DNA of 64,000 nucleotides from Nocardioides sp. Soil774 (GCF_001428125.1 NZ_LMSM01000011.1:62001-126000), one strand, 5' to 3'; positions 8,698-19,393 are shown, numbered from the stretch's first letter. Numbers and translations: made by a program. The notes: generated by a model from the letters alone, not told the origin.

Positions 8698-9243
8698 ATG
8701 GCCGAGCGGATGACCTACCTCCTCGTCGACGGGGAGAACATCGACGCCACCCTGGGCACCTCGATCCTCGGCCGGCGACCCCGACCCGAGGAGCGACCCC
8801 GCTGGGACCGGCTCCTGGAGTGGGCCGAGCGGGCCTTCGACCAGGACGTCACCGGCCTGTTCTTCCTCGCCGCCAGCACCGAGCTGCCGATCAGCTTCGT
8901 GCAGGCGCTGCTCGCGATCGGCTTCAAGCCCGTCCCGCTGAGCGGCGAGGGCAAGATCGTCGACATCGCCATCCAGCGCACGGCCGAGGCGCTCGTCGAG
9001 CGCGAGGCGGACGTCGTGCTGGTGAGCCACGACGGCGACTTCGTCGAGCAGGTGTCGCGGCTCGCCGACGGGACGCGCCAGGTCGGCGTCATCGGCTTCA
9101 CCGAGTTCGTCAACTCGCAGTTCCGCAACCTGCCCGGCCTGCGCATCTTCGACCTGGAGTACGACCTCGGCGCCTTCAACACCCCGCTGCCGCGTGTGCG
9201 GGTCATCCCGATCGACGAGTTCGACCCGCTCGACTTCCTCTGA
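8698..9243 (+). CDS. NYN-domain (PIN-like) ribonuclease
   Basis: 181-residue NYN-domain protein. Acidic residues expected at the metal-dependent nuclease site are visible: Asp11 in LLVDGENID, Asp89 in GKIVDIAI and Asp112/Asp114 in SHDGDF, which is the arrangement of LabA/MARF1-type NYN nucleases. Start at ATG 8698 is chosen because an upstream in-frame extension crosses the preceding gene in another frame; a purine-rich GGGAGAG lies 7 nt before it. Likely a cytosolic RNase; the substrate is unknown. Followed after 13 nt by the RibD-like gene, so the two may be co-transcribed. Confidence 0.85.
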   Translation: MAERMTYLLVDGENIDATLGTSILGRRPRPEERPRWDRLLEWAERAFDQDVTGLFFLAASTELPISFVQALLAIGFKPVPLSGEGKIVDIAIQRTAEALVEREADVVLVSHDGDFVEQVSRLADGTRQVGVIGFTEFVNSQFRNLPGLRIFDLEYDLGAFNTPLPRVRVIPIDEFDPLDFL

Positions 9244-9256
9244 GGACCTCCCGACC

Positions 9257-9826
9257 ATGCCCCGTCGACTCGTCAGCTTCCACCTGTGCTCGCTCGACGG
9301 GGCGGTGGACGACCCGACCCGGGGCTTCCCGGTCGACGCGCCCGGCCCGCCGGCGTACGACGAGCGGATGGTCGCGCAGGAGGCGCGGCTGATCGCCCGG
9401 CAGGACTGCATGCTGCTCGGACGCGGGATGTACGACGAGTGGTCCCGGTTCTGGCCCACCGTGCGCGACGAGCCGTTCGCCGACTTCGCCAACGGCGTCA
9501 AGAAGTACGTCGTCACCTCCCGTCCGCTCGACCGCGAGTGGGGCGACGTCGAGGCGGTGGGCGGACCGCTCGCCGACCTCGTCGCCGACCTCAAGGAACG
9601 GCCCGGCGACGGCGACATCGGGCTCCACGGGAGCATCACCCTGACCCAGGCACTGCTCGCCGAGGGGCTGGTCGACGAGATGCAGCTCGCGGTCGCGCCG
9701 GTGCTCGACCCGGTCGGCCGGCGCCTCTCGGACGGGCTGCCCGACCTGGTCCGCCTCGAGCTCGTCGAGACCCTCTCGACGCCCGGCGGCGCGCTCTGGC
9801 TCACGTACCGGCGACCCGCAGGCTAG
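9257..9826 (+). CDS. RibD C-terminal / dihydrofolate-reductase-fold family protein
   Basis: 189-residue protein of the RibD_C (DHFR-like) family. The opening strand-loop (RLVSFHLCSLDGAVDD), LLGRGMYDEWSRFWP, KKYVVTSRPL and IGLHGSITLTQALLAEGLVDE blocks are the usual landmarks. It lacks a deaminase domain, so it is not bifunctional RibD; members are generally NADPH-dependent reductases of unknown substrate. The TAG stop at 9824 is also the first half of the -10 of the next gene. Confidence 0.85.
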   Translation: MPRRLVSFHLCSLDGAVDDPTRGFPVDAPGPPAYDERMVAQEARLIARQDCMLLGRGMYDEWSRFWPTVRDEPFADFANGVKKYVVTSRPLDREWGDVEAVGGPLADLVADLKERPGDGDIGLHGSITLTQALLAEGLVDEMQLAVAPVLDPVGRRLSDGLPDLVRLELVETLSTPGGALWLTYRRPAG

Positions 9827-9829
9827 GTT
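9824..9829 (+). promoter_or_regulatory. leaderless promoter -10 (TAGGTT) for acVLRF1, overlapping a stop codon
   Basis: TAGGTT, 7 nt, then GTG 9837. The first three bases are the stop codon of the RibD-like gene. Confidence 0.65.
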
Positions 9830-9836
9830 CGGCCGG

Positions 9837-10439
9837 GTGTCCCTCGTCCTGGTCCCGCCCGCGCGCTGGGAGCGCTGGGTCGCCAACTTCGTGACCCGCC
9901 ACGGCGAGGCGCCGCTGGAGGTGGTCGACGGCGCGCTGCGGGCGGAGGCCGCTGACGGATCGCACTTCGTCGCGCACCTGCCCTTCGCGACGGCGTACGC
10001 CGGCCCGGCGGAGCCGGGTGCCTTCGCTGCGGCTGCCGCGGCTCCCGCCGAGTGGGGCGTGCTGCTCGTGCGCAAGGGGGGCTTCGCGGTCGCGCGCCTG
10101 CGCGGCGGCGAGCTGGTCGAGCACAAGATCGGCCAGCGCCACGTGCAGGGACGCACCAAGGCCGGTGGGCAGAGCCAGCAGCGTTTCGCCCGGCGCCGCG
10201 ACAACCAGGCGCGCCAGGCCTACGACGCGGCCGCCGACCACGCCGCGCGCATCCTCGCGCCCGGCGTCGTCGTCACGGGAGGCGACCGGGGCGCCGTGGA
10301 CGCCGTGCTGGCCGACCCGCGGCTGCAGCGGCTGACCGTGGTCGAGCCGTGGCTCGCCGTCCCGGACCCACGCCGTGCGGTGCTCGACCAGGCGGTGCTC
10401 GACGCCGGGGCGCTGCGGGTCGAGGTCGTCAACGCGTGA
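9837..10439 (+). CDS. acVLRF1-family peptidyl-tRNA hydrolase / release-factor-like protein
   Basis: 200-residue member of the actinobacterial VLRF1 group (related to Vms1/ANKZF1 and eRF1). The catalytic-type motif Gly110-Gly111-Gln112 lies in GRTKAGGQSQQRFARRR, a basic loop that would reach the peptidyl-transferase centre, and the C-terminal part has the eRF1-like fold end (PRLQRLTVVEPWLAVPDPRR). The family is proposed to release nascent chains on stalled 50S subunits. The GTG start is fixed by the -10 seven nt upstream. Family assignment rests on the GGQ loop and its context; activity is inferred. Confidence 0.8.
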   Translation: MSLVLVPPARWERWVANFVTRHGEAPLEVVDGALRAEAADGSHFVAHLPFATAYAGPAEPGAFAAAAAAPAEWGVLLVRKGGFAVARLRGGELVEHKIGQRHVQGRTKAGGQSQQRFARRRDNQARQAYDAAADHAARILAPGVVVTGGDRGAVDAVLADPRLQRLTVVEPWLAVPDPRRAVLDQAVLDAGALRVEVVNA

Positions 10440-10496
10440 CCTCCGGCCCTGCCGGGCACTCACCGAAGTCCCTCGCCGCGCCGGGCGCGGCGGTCG

Positions 10497-10502
10497 TACG
10501 GT
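10497..10502 (+). promoter_or_regulatory. leaderless promoter -10 (TACGGT) for the ABC exporter operon
   Basis: TACGGT, 6 nt, then GTG 10509. Confidence 0.55.
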
Positions 10503-10508
10503 GACCGG

Positions 10509-11420
10509 GTGACCAACCCGATCGAGGTCCAGGGCCTCGTCAAGTCGTTCGGCTCCGTGCGCGCCCTCGACGGTCTCGACCTCGAGGTCAGCCGGGGCGA
10601 GATCCACGGCTTCCTCGGGCCCAACGGGTCGGGCAAGTCCACCACGATCCGGGTGCTGCTCGGGCTGCTGCGCGCCAACGGCGGGTCGGTGCGCCTGCTC
10701 GGCGGCGACCCGTGGGCCCAGGCCGCCGACCTGCACCGCCGCCTGGCCTACGTGCCGGGCGAGCTCGCGCTGTGGCCCAACCTGACCGGCGGTCAGGTGA
10801 TCGACCTGCTGGGCCGTCTGCGCGGCGGGATCGACGAGCGCCGTCGTGCCGACCTGATCGACATGTTCGAGCTCGACCCGAGCAAGAAGGGGCGCACCTA
10901 CTCCAAGGGCAACCGGCAGAAGGTCGCGCTCGTCGCAGCGCTCGCCAGCGACGTCGAGCTCCTGCTGCTCGACGAGCCGACCACGGGCCTCGACCCGCTC
11001 ATGGAGGCGGTGTTCCGTCGGTGCGTCGACGAGTTCCGCGACAGCGGGCGCTCCGTGCTGCTCTCGAGCCACATCCTGGCCGAGGTCGAGGAGCTCTGCG
11101 ACCGGGTCAGCATCATCCGCGCCGGACGCCGGGTGGAGACCGGGTCGCTGGCCGACCTGCGCCACCTCACCCGCACGACCGTGCGCTCGGAGACCGTGCG
11201 ACCGCCCACCGCGCTGACCGGGATGGCCGGCGTGCACGACCTCGCCATCGACGGCAACCGGGCCGCCTTCGAGGTCGACACCGCCGAGCTCGACCCGGTG
11301 CTCGGGGTGCTGCGCGAGGCGGGCATCCGCACCCTGGGCGCCACACCGCCCACGCTGGAGGAGCTCTTCCTGCGCCACTACGGCGACACGCTGCCGGACC
11401 GGCCCGGGGCCGAGTCGTGA
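10509..11420 (+). CDS. ABC-2 type exporter, ATP-binding subunit
   Basis: 303-residue ABC ATPase of the drug-exporter type (DrrA/CcmA-like). Walker A is GPNGSGKST, the signature is [16 protein letters not shown] (an SKGN variant of LSGGQ, common in this subgroup), and Walker B is [13 protein letters not shown]. The C-terminal 80 residues form the extra regulatory domain seen in these exporters. Partner of the permease that starts inside its stop (GTGA). Substrate unknown. Confidence 0.9.
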   Translation: MTNPIEVQGLVKSFGSVRALDGLDLEVSRGEIHGFLGPNGSGKSTTIRVLLGLLRANGGSVRLLGGDPWAQAADLHRRLAYVPGELALWPNLTGGQVIDLLGRLRGGIDERRRADLIDMFELDPSKKGRTYSKGNRQKVALVAALASDVELLLLDEPTTGLDPLMEAVFRRCVDEFRDSGRSVLLSSHILAEVEELCDRVSIIRAGRRVETGSLADLRHLTRTTVRSETVRPPTALTGMAGVHDLAIDGNRAAFEVDTAELDPVLGVLREAGIRTLGATPPTLEELFLRHYGDTLPDRPGAES

Positions 11421-12994
11421 CCGGGACGTGGACGCTGGTCCGGCACTTCCTGCGCCGCGACCGATGGATGCTGCTGTGGTGGTCGCTCGGCATCGCGCTG
11501 CTCTACTGGTCGCAGGCGGTGAGCGTCGAGGCGGTGTACGCCAGCCAGGCCGAGCTCGATCGCGCCGCCGCCCTGATGGGCTCCAACGCCGCGTTCGTCG
11601 CGATGGCCGGGCCGGCCCGTGCGCTCAACACCGTCGGGGGACAGGTGACCTGGCAGGCGACCGCCTTCGGCGCGGTCGCCATCGGGCTGATGTCGATGTT
11701 CCTCGTCGTGCGGCACACCCGGGCCGAGGAGGAGAGCGGCCGCGACGAGCTGCTGCGCGCGTCGGCCATCGGGCGCCGGGCGACGACGGCCGCGACCGTG
11801 GTCGTCGTCGCGCTGGCCAACCTCCTCGTCGGCCTCCTCGTCACGCTGAGCCTGGTGAGCTTCCCCCTGGCCGTCGGCGACTCTGCCGCGCTCGGGATCG
11901 GCCTCGCGGCGACGGGCCTGGTGTTCGCGGGCACCGCGTTGCTGGCCGCGCAGCTCACCAGTGGCGCGCGGGCGGCGTACGGCCTCACGGGCGTGGTGAT
12001 CGGCACGGCCTACGTGCTGCGCGCCATCGGCGACGTGGGCACGCCCGTGCTGACCTGGCTCTCGCCGATCGGGTGGTACCAGGGGATGCACGCCTTCTCG
12101 GGGGTGCGGTGGTGGCCCCTGCTCCTCCTGGTCGCGCTGGCCGCGGTCGCGGTCGCCGCGGCGCTCGCCGTCTTCGCGCGGCGCGACCACGGCTCCGGCG
12201 TCGTGGCCGACCGCCCCGGCCCCGCGCGGGCCGGCGCGCTGCTCGGCACCCCGCTCGGCCTGGCCTGGCGTCTGCAGCGCGGAGCGGTGTGGGGATGGGC
12301 GGCCGGGCTCTTCCTCACCGGGCTGTCCTACGGCTCGCTCGGCACCGACGTCGGCGACCTGCTCGGCGACAGCGCGATGTCGCAGGAGATGTTCGTGCCC
12401 AGCGGCATGTCGCTCGTGGACGGCTTCTACGCCACCGCGATCCTGATGCTCGCGCTGATGTCGTCGGGCTTCGCGATCAGCAGCGCCCTGCGCCCGCGCC
12501 ACGACGAGCTGGACGGTCGCGTGGAGGTGCTCCTGGCGACCGGCCTCTCCCGGACCCGCTGGCTGCTGACGCAGGTGGTGCTCACGACCCTCGCCTCGAC
12601 CGCCGTGCTGCTCCTGGGCGGCCTCGGGCTCGGTGTCGGCTACTGGCTCACCGCCGACGACGGGGGAGCCGTCGGTCGCTACCTCCTGGCGACGCTGCCG
12701 CACGTCGCGCCGGTGCTGGTGCTCGCCGGCCTCACCACGCTGGCCTACGGCGTACGAGCCCGCTGGGCCGGGCTGGCCTGGCTCGGGCTCGTGCTGGCTC
12801 TCGTGGTCATGCTGTTCGGCACGGTCTTCCGGATGCCGGAGTGGCTGCAGGACCTCTCGCCGTTCCACCACCTCGCCCTGGTGCCCGCCGAGGACTTCCG
12901 CTGGGCGCCCCTGCTCGCGCTGGCCGCGGTCGCCGTTGCCCTGACGGCCGCCGGGATCGTCGGCTTCACGCGTCGCGACGTCGAGGTGCGCTAG
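11417..12994 (+). CDS. ABC-2 type exporter, large polytopic permease
   Basis: 525-residue membrane protein with about twelve hydrophobic segments in two similar halves, resembling the large permeases of actinobacterial tetronasin-type antibiotic exporters. Each half has an ABC-2 landmark: [19 protein letters not shown] in the first and [21 protein letters not shown] in the second. The GTG start at 11417 overlaps the ATPase stop (GTGA), so the two are co-translated. Export of an antibiotic or lipid-like compound is inferred from family only. The TAG stop is shared with the -10 of the following gene. Confidence 0.88.
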   Translation: MTGTWTLVRHFLRRDRWMLLWWSLGIALLYWSQAVSVEAVYASQAELDRAAALMGSNAAFVAMAGPARALNTVGGQVTWQATAFGAVAIGLMSMFLVVRHTRAEEESGRDELLRASAIGRRATTAATVVVVALANLLVGLLVTLSLVSFPLAVGDSAALGIGLAATGLVFAGTALLAAQLTSGARAAYGLTGVVIGTAYVLRAIGDVGTPVLTWLSPIGWYQGMHAFSGVRWWPLLLLVALAAVAVAAALAVFARRDHGSGVVADRPGPARAGALLGTPLGLAWRLQRGAVWGWAAGLFLTGLSYGSLGTDVGDLLGDSAMSQEMFVPSGMSLVDGFYATAILMLALMSSGFAISSALRPRHDELDGRVEVLLATGLSRTRWLLTQVVLTTLASTAVLLLGGLGLGVGYWLTADDGGAVGRYLLATLPHVAPVLVLAGLTTLAYGVRARWAGLAWLGLVLALVVMLFGTVFRMPEWLQDLSPFHHLALVPAEDFRWAPLLALAAVAVALTAAGIVGFTRRDVEVR

Positions 12995-12997
12995 GTT
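12992..12997 (+). promoter_or_regulatory. leaderless promoter -10 (TAGGTT) for the gene at 13005, overlapping a stop codon
   Basis: TAGGTT, 7 nt, then ATG 13005. Its TAG is the permease stop codon. Confidence 0.65.
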
Positions 12998-13004
12998 CGC
13001 GCGC

Positions 13005-13925
13005 ATGGACGCCTCCGGGTGGCAGCCCGAGCCCGGGTGGCAGCGCCTCCCGGGCGCGGGTCCGGCCACGGCCGGGGTCTGGTCGGCCACGATCGGCGGT
13101 CGCGACGTCGTGGTGAAGCGGCTCGAGCGACCTGAGCCCCACGACGCACCGGGCGTGCTGGTCGCGGCCGACGTGAACTACTGGCGCCGCGCGGCCGACG
13201 TCGCCCTCAGCGGGGTCGTCGCCGACGCGCCCGGCATGCGCGAGGCGCCGGTGGTGCGGGTCGAGGAGGACGCGGACGGCGTCACGCTCGTGCACGAGCG
13301 CGTCGCCCACCAGGAGGCGCCGGGCCTGTGGCTCGCGGCGTGCCTGGGGCGCTTCGCCGCCGTCGACCTGGGGGAGCACCGGTGGCTGGCGCGCGACCAG
13401 CTGCGCAGCCGGCTCGCCCTGGTGGAGCGCCGTGGCGGCTGGCGCACGCTCGCCCGGACGCCGATGGCCGACGTCGCCGACCACCTCTGGACCCAGCGCA
13501 CCGTGTGGCTCGACCGCTGCGACGCGCTCGCCCAGGTGGCGCAGCACGGCGACCCGTCGGCCGCCAACATCCCGGGTCGTACGCCGACCGGGGACGACGC
13601 GATCGCCATCGACTGGGCGCACCTGGGCCGCGGACCGGTCGGCGCCGACCTGGGCTACCTCTCCCTCGCGACGCGGGAGGACGTCGGGCCGCTCGTCGAG
13701 GCCTACGTCGCCGCCCTGCCGCCCGGCCTCGCCACGGCCGACGAGGTGGCGACCGGCGCGCGGGTCATGGCCGTCTACACCGCGCTGACCCGCCTCGACT
13801 GGGCGCTCGCCCGGGTCGCCGACGGCGATGGCGCGCTGGCGGGCAAGTTCCGCCACCCCAGCGTGGCGCCGTACATCCGCGCGATGCAGCGCCAGGTCGA
13901 CCAGATCGAGGCCCTGCTGGCCTGA
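13005..13925 (+). CDS. APH-like (aminoglycoside phosphotransferase family) kinase
   Basis: 306-residue protein with a kinase-like fold. The invariant lysine region is GGRDVVVKRLE, the catalytic loop is QHGDPSAANIPG (His-x-Asp followed by Asn), and the DFG-equivalent is IAIDWAHLGRGPVGADLGYL. These are hallmarks of the APH/choline-kinase family, which phosphorylates small molecules. Substrate cannot be read from sequence. Convergent with the metallopeptidase gene, whose stop is 24 nt away. Confidence 0.78.
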   Translation: MDASGWQPEPGWQRLPGAGPATAGVWSATIGGRDVVVKRLERPEPHDAPGVLVAADVNYWRRAADVALSGVVADAPGMREAPVVRVEEDADGVTLVHERVAHQEAPGLWLAACLGRFAAVDLGEHRWLARDQLRSRLALVERRGGWRTLARTPMADVADHLWTQRTVWLDRCDALAQVAQHGDPSAANIPGRTPTGDDAIAIDWAHLGRGPVGADLGYLSLATREDVGPLVEAYVAALPPGLATADEVATGARVMAVYTALTRLDWALARVADGDGALAGKFRHPSVAPYIRAMQRQVDQIEALLA

Positions 13926-13949
13926 GGCGGTCGTGCTCGGGGCGTGGGC

Positions 13950-14879
13950 TCAGAGCTGGCTGGCGGAGAAGGTGTCGCAGGCTTGGAGGGTGCCCTGCTC
14001 GTAGCCGGTCGTGAACCAGCGCATCCGCTCCTCCGACGAGCCGTGGGTCCAGCCCTCGGGGTCGACGCCCTGGCCGGACTTCTGCTGGATGCGGTCGTCA
14101 CCGACGGCCTTGGCCGAGTCGAGCGCCTCCTGGATGTCGGCCTGGTCGAGCCCGGCGAGCAGCTTGTCGCCGTCGCTGGCGTCCTTGGTCCACATGCCGG
14201 CGTAGCAGTCGGCCTGCAGCTCAAGGCGTACGGCGTCGGAGTTCGCGCCCTGCTGCGTGCGGACCTTGCCCATGGTGCCGAGCAGGTTCTGGATGTGGTG
14301 GCCGTACTCGTGACCGATCACGTAGGCCTCGACGAAGTCGCCGCCCTGGCCGCCCAGCTGGCCCTCGAGGACGTCCTTGAAGAACGTGGTGTCGAGGTAG
14401 ATGCGCTGGTCGGGCGGGCAGTAGAACGGGCCGACCTGCGAGGTGGCCTGGCCGCAGCCGGTCTCGACCGCGCCGCTGAAGGTGCGCAGGGTGGCGGGTG
14501 AGAAGGCGGTGCCGCTCTGCTCGGGCAGGGTCTTCGACCAGTAGTCGACCAGCGAGTTCTCGATGGCCACGCGGGCGCAGTCGGCGTCGTTGTTGGCGTC
14601 GGCGCCGGTCTTGCAGTTGGCGTAGCGCTCGCTGTCGTCCATGCGGCTGGTGTCGGTGCCGGCGGAGCCGCCGCCACCAGGGGTCGGCAGGCCGCCACCG
14701 CCGCCGCCCACGCACTGGGTCAGCACGATGAACAGGATGATGATGATCACGCCGCCGATGCCGCCGCCGGCCTTGGTGCCGCCGGGGAGCGGGATCCGCA
14801 TCGGGCCTCCGGTCGCGCCTCCGCGGCCGCCGTCACCGACTCGGGACGTGTCGAGCCTGGCCTTCGGGTTGAAGCGCAT
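13950..14879 (-). CDS. neutral zinc metallopeptidase (YpfJ/KPN_02809 family), membrane anchored
   Basis: 309-residue protein: a Gly-rich cytoplasmic N-terminus, one membrane segment at about 43-56, a Gly/Pro linker and an extracytoplasmic peptidase domain. The zinc motif HEYGH is at 190-194. Cysteines at 89, 101, 142 and 154 could form disulfides outside the cell. The ATG at 14879 begins the family N-terminus (MRFNPKARLD) and has GAAAGG 5-10 nt upstream; a longer open frame upstream (to 15170) runs antisense to the ABC-F gene and is rejected. Confidence 0.88.
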   Translation of the reverse strand: MRFNPKARLDTSRVGDGGRGGATGGPMRIPLPGGTKAGGGIGGVIIIILFIVLTQCVGGGGGGLPTPGGGGSAGTDTSRMDDSERYANCKTGADANNDADCARVAIENSLVDYWSKTLPEQSGTAFSPATLRTFSGAVETGCGQATSQVGPFYCPPDQRIYLDTTFFKDVLEGQLGGQGGDFVEAYVIGHEYGHHIQNLLGTMGKVRTQQGANSDAVRLELQADCYAGMWTKDASDGDKLLAGLDQADIQEALDSAKAVGDDRIQQKSGQGVDPEGWTHGSSEERMRWFTTGYEQGTLQACDTFSASQL

Positions 14880-14914
14880 GGGGGTGCCTTTCAGCGGGTC
14901 ATGAGGGCGGGTTG

Positions 14915-14929
14915 GTGCCTGTTGGGCAC
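14915..14929. promoter_or_regulatory. inverted repeat GTGCC-N5-GGCAC at the metallopeptidase promoter
   Basis: A 5-bp inverted repeat touching a possible leftward -10 (TACTGT, 14928-14933) that would give a leader of about 40 nt for the metallopeptidase gene. It could be an operator or a weak hairpin. Confidence 0.3.
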
Positions 14930-14952
14930 AGTAGCGCCTGAGTCGCCGATGG

Positions 14953-14965
14953 GGCTCCCGGAGCC
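14953..14965. promoter_or_regulatory. palindrome GGCTCC-C-GGAGCC upstream of the ABC-F -10
   Basis: Perfect 6-bp arms around one base, with extra GG/CC flanks interrupted by one A. It ends 9 nt before the TAGGAT -10 of the ABC-F gene, in the -35/spacer zone where a repressor would interfere. No regulator gene is adjacent. Confidence 0.35.
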
Positions 14966-14974
14966 ACCCCTTCG

Positions 14975-14980
14975 TAGGAT
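14975..14980 (+). promoter_or_regulatory. leaderless promoter -10 (TAGGAT) for the ABC-F gene
   Basis: TAGGAT, 8 nt, then ATG 14989. Confidence 0.55.
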
Positions 14981-14988
14981 GTCGGGCG

Positions 14989-16587
<1,599 letters not shown>

Positions 16588-16603
16588 GCCGCTCCCGCCG
16601 CAC

Positions 16604-16622
16604 GTTACTGATCAGTAGTAAC
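16604..16622. promoter_or_regulatory. inverted repeat GTTACT-N7-AGTAAC over the enoyl-CoA hydratase promoter
   Basis: Arms at 16604-16609 and 16617-16622 enclose an overlapping perfect 12-bp palindrome, TACTGATCAGTA (16606-16617). The right arm overlaps the candidate -10 TAACCT (16619-16624), which is 6 nt from ATG 16631. Size and placement suit a TetR-type repressor of fatty-acid catabolism; no such regulator is encoded nearby. Confidence 0.6.
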
Positions 16623-16624
16623 CT
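16619..16624 (+). promoter_or_regulatory. leaderless promoter -10 (TAACCT) for the enoyl-CoA hydratase gene
   Basis: TAACCT, 6 nt, then ATG 16631. The same hexamer and spacing serve the SURF1 gene at 21022. It lies inside the inverted repeat described above. Confidence 0.5.
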
Positions 16625-16630
16625 CGGGCC

Positions 16631-17416
16631 ATGACTCCCGCAGAGCTTGCCGCCGTCGGTCTCCGCCTCGCTGTCGACGGCCCCGTCGCGACGATCACCC
16701 TCGACCGTCCCGACGTGCGCAACGCGCAGACCCCGGCCATGTGGCTCGCCCTCGCCGAGATCGGTGCGGGCCTGCCCGACGACGTACGCGTGGTCGTGGT
16801 GACGGGCGAGGGTGACACCTTCTCGGCCGGCCTCGACCGGGCGATGCTCGACCCCGCCAACGCCGGCGAGGGCAGCGTCCTCGGCCTGCTGGCCCTCAGC
16901 GACGACGACGCCTCGGCGCGCATCGAGGAGTTCCAGCGCGGCTTCACCTGGCTGCGCGACCCGCGCTTCGTCTCGATCGCCCGGGTGCGCGGCTACGCCA
17001 TCGGTGCCGGCTTCCAGCTCGCGCTGTCGTGCGACCTGCGGGTCGTGGCCGACGACGCGAAGTTCTCCATGAAGGAGTCGGCCCTGGGACTGGTGCCCGA
17101 CCTCACCGGCACCAAGCCGCTGGTCGAGCACGTCGGCTACGCACGCGCGCTGGAGATCTGCGCGACCGCGCGCGTGGTGGGTGCCGACGAGGCCGTACGC
17201 ATCGGGCTGGCGACCGCTGCGGTGCCTGCCGCCGACCTCGACGCCGCCGTCGCCGACCTGGCCGCCGCGTTGACCGCGCCGATGCCGGGCGTGGTGCCGG
17301 AGACCAAGGCGCTGCTGCAGGGCGCGGCCGACCGCGACCTCGACGAGCAACGCCGGCTCGAGCGGGAGGCGCAGGTGCGCCGCTTCCGCGCGGTGGCGGC
17401 CGCCCTGGCCGGCTGA
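16631..17416 (+). CDS. enoyl-CoA hydratase/isomerase family protein
   Basis: 261-residue crotonase-fold protein. It shows the oxyanion-hole regions GDTFSAGLDRAML (first) and VRGYAIGAGFQLALSCDLRV (second), and the ALGLVPDLTGTKPLVEHVG block. It is normally a trimer/hexamer acting on CoA thioesters in beta-oxidation or related pathways. Exact substrate is uncertain, since crotonases vary. The only gene here with an inverted repeat of the GTTACT type, pointing to control by acyl-CoA or a similar effector. Confidence 0.88.
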   Translation: MTPAELAAVGLRLAVDGPVATITLDRPDVRNAQTPAMWLALAEIGAGLPDDVRVVVVTGEGDTFSAGLDRAMLDPANAGEGSVLGLLALSDDDASARIEEFQRGFTWLRDPRFVSIARVRGYAIGAGFQLALSCDLRVVADDAKFSMKESALGLVPDLTGTKPLVEHVGYARALEICATARVVGADEAVRIGLATAAVPAADLDAAVADLAAALTAPMPGVVPETKALLQGAADRDLDEQRRLEREAQVRRFRAVAAALAG

Positions 17417-17494
17417 GCGTCGTACCCCTCAGGAACACTGGACGCGGTGCGGGTGTTGAGCCTGCGCTGACGTGGTGCGAGGGAAGGAGCTCGG

Positions 17495-19384
17495 ATGTCG
17501 ATGGGTCCAGGAGGCGGAGGTCCGCCGTGGCGGCACCTGCGCAGTGACCGCAGCGTGGTCGACACCAAGATCGAGCGCCGCACGCTTCGCCGGGTGCTGG
17601 GCTTCGCGCGACCTCACCGCAGGCTGATCGCGGGCTTCCTGGGCGTGACGGTGGTCGACGCGGCCCTGGTGGTGCTGCCTCCACTGCTGCTCAAGATGAT
17701 CATCGACGACGGCGTCAGCTCCGGCGACACCTCGCTCGTGGTGTGGCTCGCCGTCCTCGTCGCGGTCGTCGCCGTCGTCGACTCCGGCTTCGGCCTGATC
17801 ACCGGGTGGCTCTCCAGCCGCATCGGCGAGGGCCTGATCTACGACCTCCGCACCCAGGTCTTCGCGCACGTGCAGCGCCAGTCGCTGGCCTTCTTCACCC
17901 GCACCCAGACCGGTGCGCTCGTGAGCCGGCTCAACAACGACGTGATCGGCGCGCAGCGCGCCTTCACCTCGACCTTGCAGGGCACGGTCTCCAACATCAT
18001 CTCCGCCGTCGTGGTGGGCGTGACCATGCTCTTCCTGAGCTGGCCGGTGACGCTGCTGTGCCTGGCGCTCTTCCCGATCCTGCTCATCGCCTCGCGGGTG
18101 GTGGGCAACAAGCTCGCCGACCTGTCGCGCCAGCAGATGGACGGCAACGCCGACCTCGGCAACGCGATGACGGAGCGCTTCAACGTCGGCGGCGCGATGC
18201 TGCTCAAGCTGTTCGGTCGTCGCGAGTCCGAGGACGTCGCCTATGCCCGCAAGGCCGCCGTGGTGCGCGACCTGGGCATCCGCATCTCGCTGCTGACCCG
18301 CATCTTCTTCGCCGCCATGACCTTGGTGCCCTCGCTCGCGACCGCGCTGGTCTACGGCATCGGCGGCTGGCTGGCCATCCGCGGCGACCTCTCGGTCGGC
18401 ACGATCGTCGCCCTCGGCGTGCTGCTCACCCGCCTCCTCGGTCCGCTGCAGGGCCTCTCCAACGTGCGCATCGACGTGATGACCGCGCTGGTGAGCTTCG
18501 ACCGCGTCTTCGAGGTGCTCGACCTGCCCTCCCTGATCCAGGAGAGGCCCGACGCCGTCGAGCTGGCGCCCACGGCGTCGCGGCTGGAGTTCGACCACGT
18601 CGCGTTCACCTACCCACGCGCCGACCAGATCTCGCTCGCCTCGCTCGAGACCGTCGCGCGCACCGAGTCCCGCGACACCGGCCAGGTGCTCCACGACGTC
18701 ACCTTCACCGCCGAGCCGGGCCAGATGGTCGCGCTCGTGGGCCCGTCGGGGGCCGGCAAGACGACGGTCACCCACCTCGTGGCGCGGCTCTACGACGTCG
18801 AGTCCGGCGCGGTGCGCGTCGGTGGGCACGACGTGCGCGACGTGACGCTGCAGTCGCTCGAGGACGTCGTCGGCTACGTCACGCAGGACGCCCACATGTT
18901 CCACGACACCATCCGCGCCAACCTGCTCTACGCCCGCCCCGAAGCGCTCGAGGCCGACGTCTGGGCGGCGCTCGAGGCGGCGCAGATCGCCGGTCTCGTG
19001 CGCTCGCTCCCCGACGGCCTCGACACGGTCGTCGGCGACCGGGGATACCGGCTCAGCGGTGGGGAGCGCCAGCGCCTCGCGATCGCGCGGCTGCTGCTCA
19101 AGGCTCCCGCGATCGTGGTGCTCGACGAGGCCACCGCCCACCTCGACAGCGAGTCCGAGGCTGCGGTCCAGGCCGCGCTCGACGCCGCGCTCGAGGGACG
19201 TACGTCGCTGGTCATCGCGCACCGGCTCTCGACCGTCCGCGAGGCCGACCTGATCCTCGTCCTCGATGACGGCCGGGTCGTGCAGCAGGGCACGCACGCC
19301 GAGCTGCTCGCCGCCGGGGGTCTCTACGCCACCCTCCACGCGACCCAGTTCCGCGAGGCCGCGACGGCCCCGGCGCTCGGCTAG
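17495..19384 (+). CDS. ABC exporter, fused membrane and ATPase domains
   Basis: 629-residue half-transporter of the MsbA/LmrA type: six membrane segments within residues 40-340, then the ATPase domain (about 365-610) with Walker A GPSGAGKTT, signature LSGGERQRLAIARLL and Walker B IVVLDEATAHLDSESE. It should act as a homodimer exporting a lipid or drug. The first 20 residues are Gly/Pro-rich. The ATG has a strong ribosome binding site (AAGGAG, 8 nt upstream), unlike most genes here, so this transcript carries a leader of up to about 75 nt. Confidence 0.92.
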   Translation: MSMGPGGGGPPWRHLRSDRSVVDTKIERRTLRRVLGFARPHRRLIAGFLGVTVVDAALVVLPPLLLKMIIDDGVSSGDTSLVVWLAVLVAVVAVVDSGFGLITGWLSSRIGEGLIYDLRTQVFAHVQRQSLAFFTRTQTGALVSRLNNDVIGAQRAFTSTLQGTVSNIISAVVVGVTMLFLSWPVTLLCLALFPILLIASRVVGNKLADLSRQQMDGNADLGNAMTERFNVGGAMLLKLFGRRESEDVAYARKAAVVRDLGIRISLLTRIFFAAMTLVPSLATALVYGIGGWLAIRGDLSVGTIVALGVLLTRLLGPLQGLSNVRIDVMTALVSFDRVFEVLDLPSLIQERPDAVELAPTASRLEFDHVAFTYPRADQISLASLETVARTESRDTGQVLHDVTFTAEPGQMVALVGPSGAGKTTVTHLVARLYDVESGAVRVGGHDVRDVTLQSLEDVVGYVTQDAHMFHDTIRANLLYARPEALEADVWAALEAAQIAGLVRSLPDGLDTVVGDRGYRLSGGERQRLAIARLLLKAPAIVVLDEATAHLDSESEAAVQAALDAALEGRTSLVIAHRLSTVREADLILVLDDGRVVQQGTHAELLAAGGLYATLHATQFREAATAPALG

Positions 19385-19393
19385 GTGCGGGGC

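Noticed and set aside
16588-16630. The palindrome before the enoyl-CoA hydratase gene as an ABC-F terminator
   Set aside because: The arms are AT-rich and short and overlap a -10, which suits an operator; no stable GC stem or T-run is present.
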